Assembly: GCA_964476505.1 (NCBI GenBank)
Contig: CAYZAW010000025.1
Coordinates: forward strand, 1 to 32,900
Reading direction: 5' to 3'
Source of the DNA: CAYZAW01 sp964476505
Lineage (GTDB): Bacteria; Bacillota; Clostridia; Christensenellales; CAG-138
Length of the DNA stretch: 32,900 nucleotides
In this document: in pieces, positions 32,260 through 32,900 of the stretch
Position numbering within the stretch: the stretch's first letter is position 1
How the letters are laid out: each line of letters begins with the position of its first letter
Notes under the pieces: generated by a model
Told to the model about the DNA's origin: nothing
The model's input: the letters and a program-made list of their open reading frames with translations, nothing else
Database searches by the model: none
Made by a program: the position numbers and the translations under genes

Positions 32260-32900
32260 TTACCCCTGCTCTGTGCTTTGCTCCGTTAAAAGCCGCAGCG
32301 CCGCCTGTGCCGCCATTTGCCCGGCCTCCTGCTTGGAGGAACCGGTGCCCTGCCCGTAGGAATCGCGGCCGATCAATACCTGCATGCAAAAGGTTTTTTT
32401 ATGATCCGGCCCGATGGCAGACACCAGCGCGTAGGAAATAGCGCCCATGTGTTTTTTTTGCGCATATTCCTGCAAGGTGGTTTTATAATCCTTCTGATTC
32501 TGCGTTTGCATGGCCTCGCAGATGGGTTTTTCTAAATAATGCAGAATAAAGGTTTTTGCGGCGTTGATACCGCCGTCTAAAAACACAGCACCTATCACCG
32601 CCTCCAGCGCGTCAGACACGATAGAGGGCTTGTCCCGCCCGCCGGTGGTTTCCTCTCCGTGTCCCAAGCGAATGCAGTTGTGCAGGCCTATTGACCGGGC
32701 GATACCGTCCAGCGAGGTTTCGCACACCGTCATAGCCCGGGCGCGGGTCATAGCGCCCTCGTTGCGGGTGGGGTAATTGCCATACAGATATTCGCTGACG
32801 CACAGCTCCAGCACGGCATCCCCTAAAAACTCCAAACGCTCGTTGTGCTTGCCGTCTTTTCCGTCCCCCTTCACAAAGGAGGTATGGGTCAGCGCCGTTT
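32260..32900 (-). CDS. rnc: Ribonuclease III, N-terminus cut by window edge
   Basis: The reading frame stays open to base 32900, so the gene begins outside the window. Upstream of a GTG at 32874 the frame reads ALTHTSF, part of the conserved RNase III opening, so that codon is internal. The catalytic signature NERLEFLGDAVLE (metal-binding Glu and Asp) is complete. The second acidic cluster lies in SDALEAVIGAVFLDGG. A C-terminal double-stranded RNA binding domain starts DYKTTLQEYAQ and ends with KQEAGQMAAQAALRLL. The enzyme cuts double-stranded RNA and matures rRNA and SRP RNA. The stop lies 25 bases before the smc start, as in the usual rnc-smc-ftsY operon. Confidence 0.96.
   Translation of the reverse strand, partial: TALTHTSFVKGDGKDGKHNERLEFLGDAVLELCVSEYLYGNYPTRNEGAMTRARAMTVCETSLDGIARSIGLHNCIRLGHGEETTGGRDKPSIVSDALEAVIGAVFLDGGINAAKTFILHYLEKPICEAMQTQNQKDYKTTLQEYAQKKHMGAISYALVSAIGPDHKKTFCMQVLIGRDSYGQGTGSSKQEAGQMAAQAALRLLTEQSTEQG

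Noticed and set aside
1..32900. CRISPR arrays, tRNA or rRNA genes, insertion sequences, prophage
   Set aside because: No regularly spaced direct repeats, no cloverleaf or rRNA signatures and no transposase, integrase or phage genes were found in any frame.

Overview
The window looks like chromosome from a spore-forming, anaerobic member of the Clostridia (Bacillota) with moderately high GC. The evidence is a complete gerA-gerB-gerC germinant receptor operon, an oxygen-sensitive class III ribonucleotide reductase (nrdD-nrdG), HPr kinase, CdaA/CdaR, the rnc-smc-ftsY gene order and a VanW protein. I cannot name the genus. Nearly every gene is vertically inherited housekeeping or accessory-core. 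I see no prophage, transposase, CRISPR array, tRNA or rRNA.

Left part (1-7.1 kb). On the minus strand lie cdaA-cdaR (c-di-AMP synthesis and its regulator; cdaR runs off the left edge) and a PAS + PP2C-type (SpoIIE/RsbU) phosphatase preceded by a small unknown protein. A lone DUF3006 gene is on the plus strand. The tightly overlapping ger operon follows on the minus strand, ending in a previously easy-to-miss 51-residue two-helix membrane protein. A sigma-F/G-like promoter sits just upstream of gerA.

Middle part (7.1-16.1 kb). A 250-base non-coding block of degenerate palindromic repeats provides the stop codon of a MarR-family gene. That gene is the last of a four-gene, almost gapless minus-strand operon: DUF2804, ABC-F ATPase, divergent glycerate-kinase-like protein with an extra N-terminal domain, MarR. 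Its promoter overlaps the terminator of the preceding operon, which encodes a heterodimeric ABC exporter with one degenerate nucleotide-binding site. The exporter promoter carries an inverted-repeat operator candidate.

Right part (16.1-32.9 kb). On the plus strand are an NlpC/P60 wall hydrolase that may be translated from a leaderless mRNA, a coupled PflX-like radical SAM gene, and a well-formed transcription unit for a structured RNA of about 200 nt that I cannot assign to a family (a 6S-type RNA is possible). Convergent to it are VanW, HAD phosphatase, hprK and a ROK glucokinase, the last three probably one carbon-control operon. An AGCS sodium:amino-acid symporter follows, with two dyads in its leader. 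Next is nrdD-nrdG with a promoter whose spacer is a NrdR box, and a second, weaker box exactly 32 bp away. Last is rnc-smc-ftsY (rnc cut by the right edge) with a strong terminator.

Most promising for follow-up: the unassigned structured RNA, the divergent glycerate kinase fusion and its odd operon, the promoter-within-terminator arrangement at 12.4 kb, and the predicted leaderless wall hydrolase gene.
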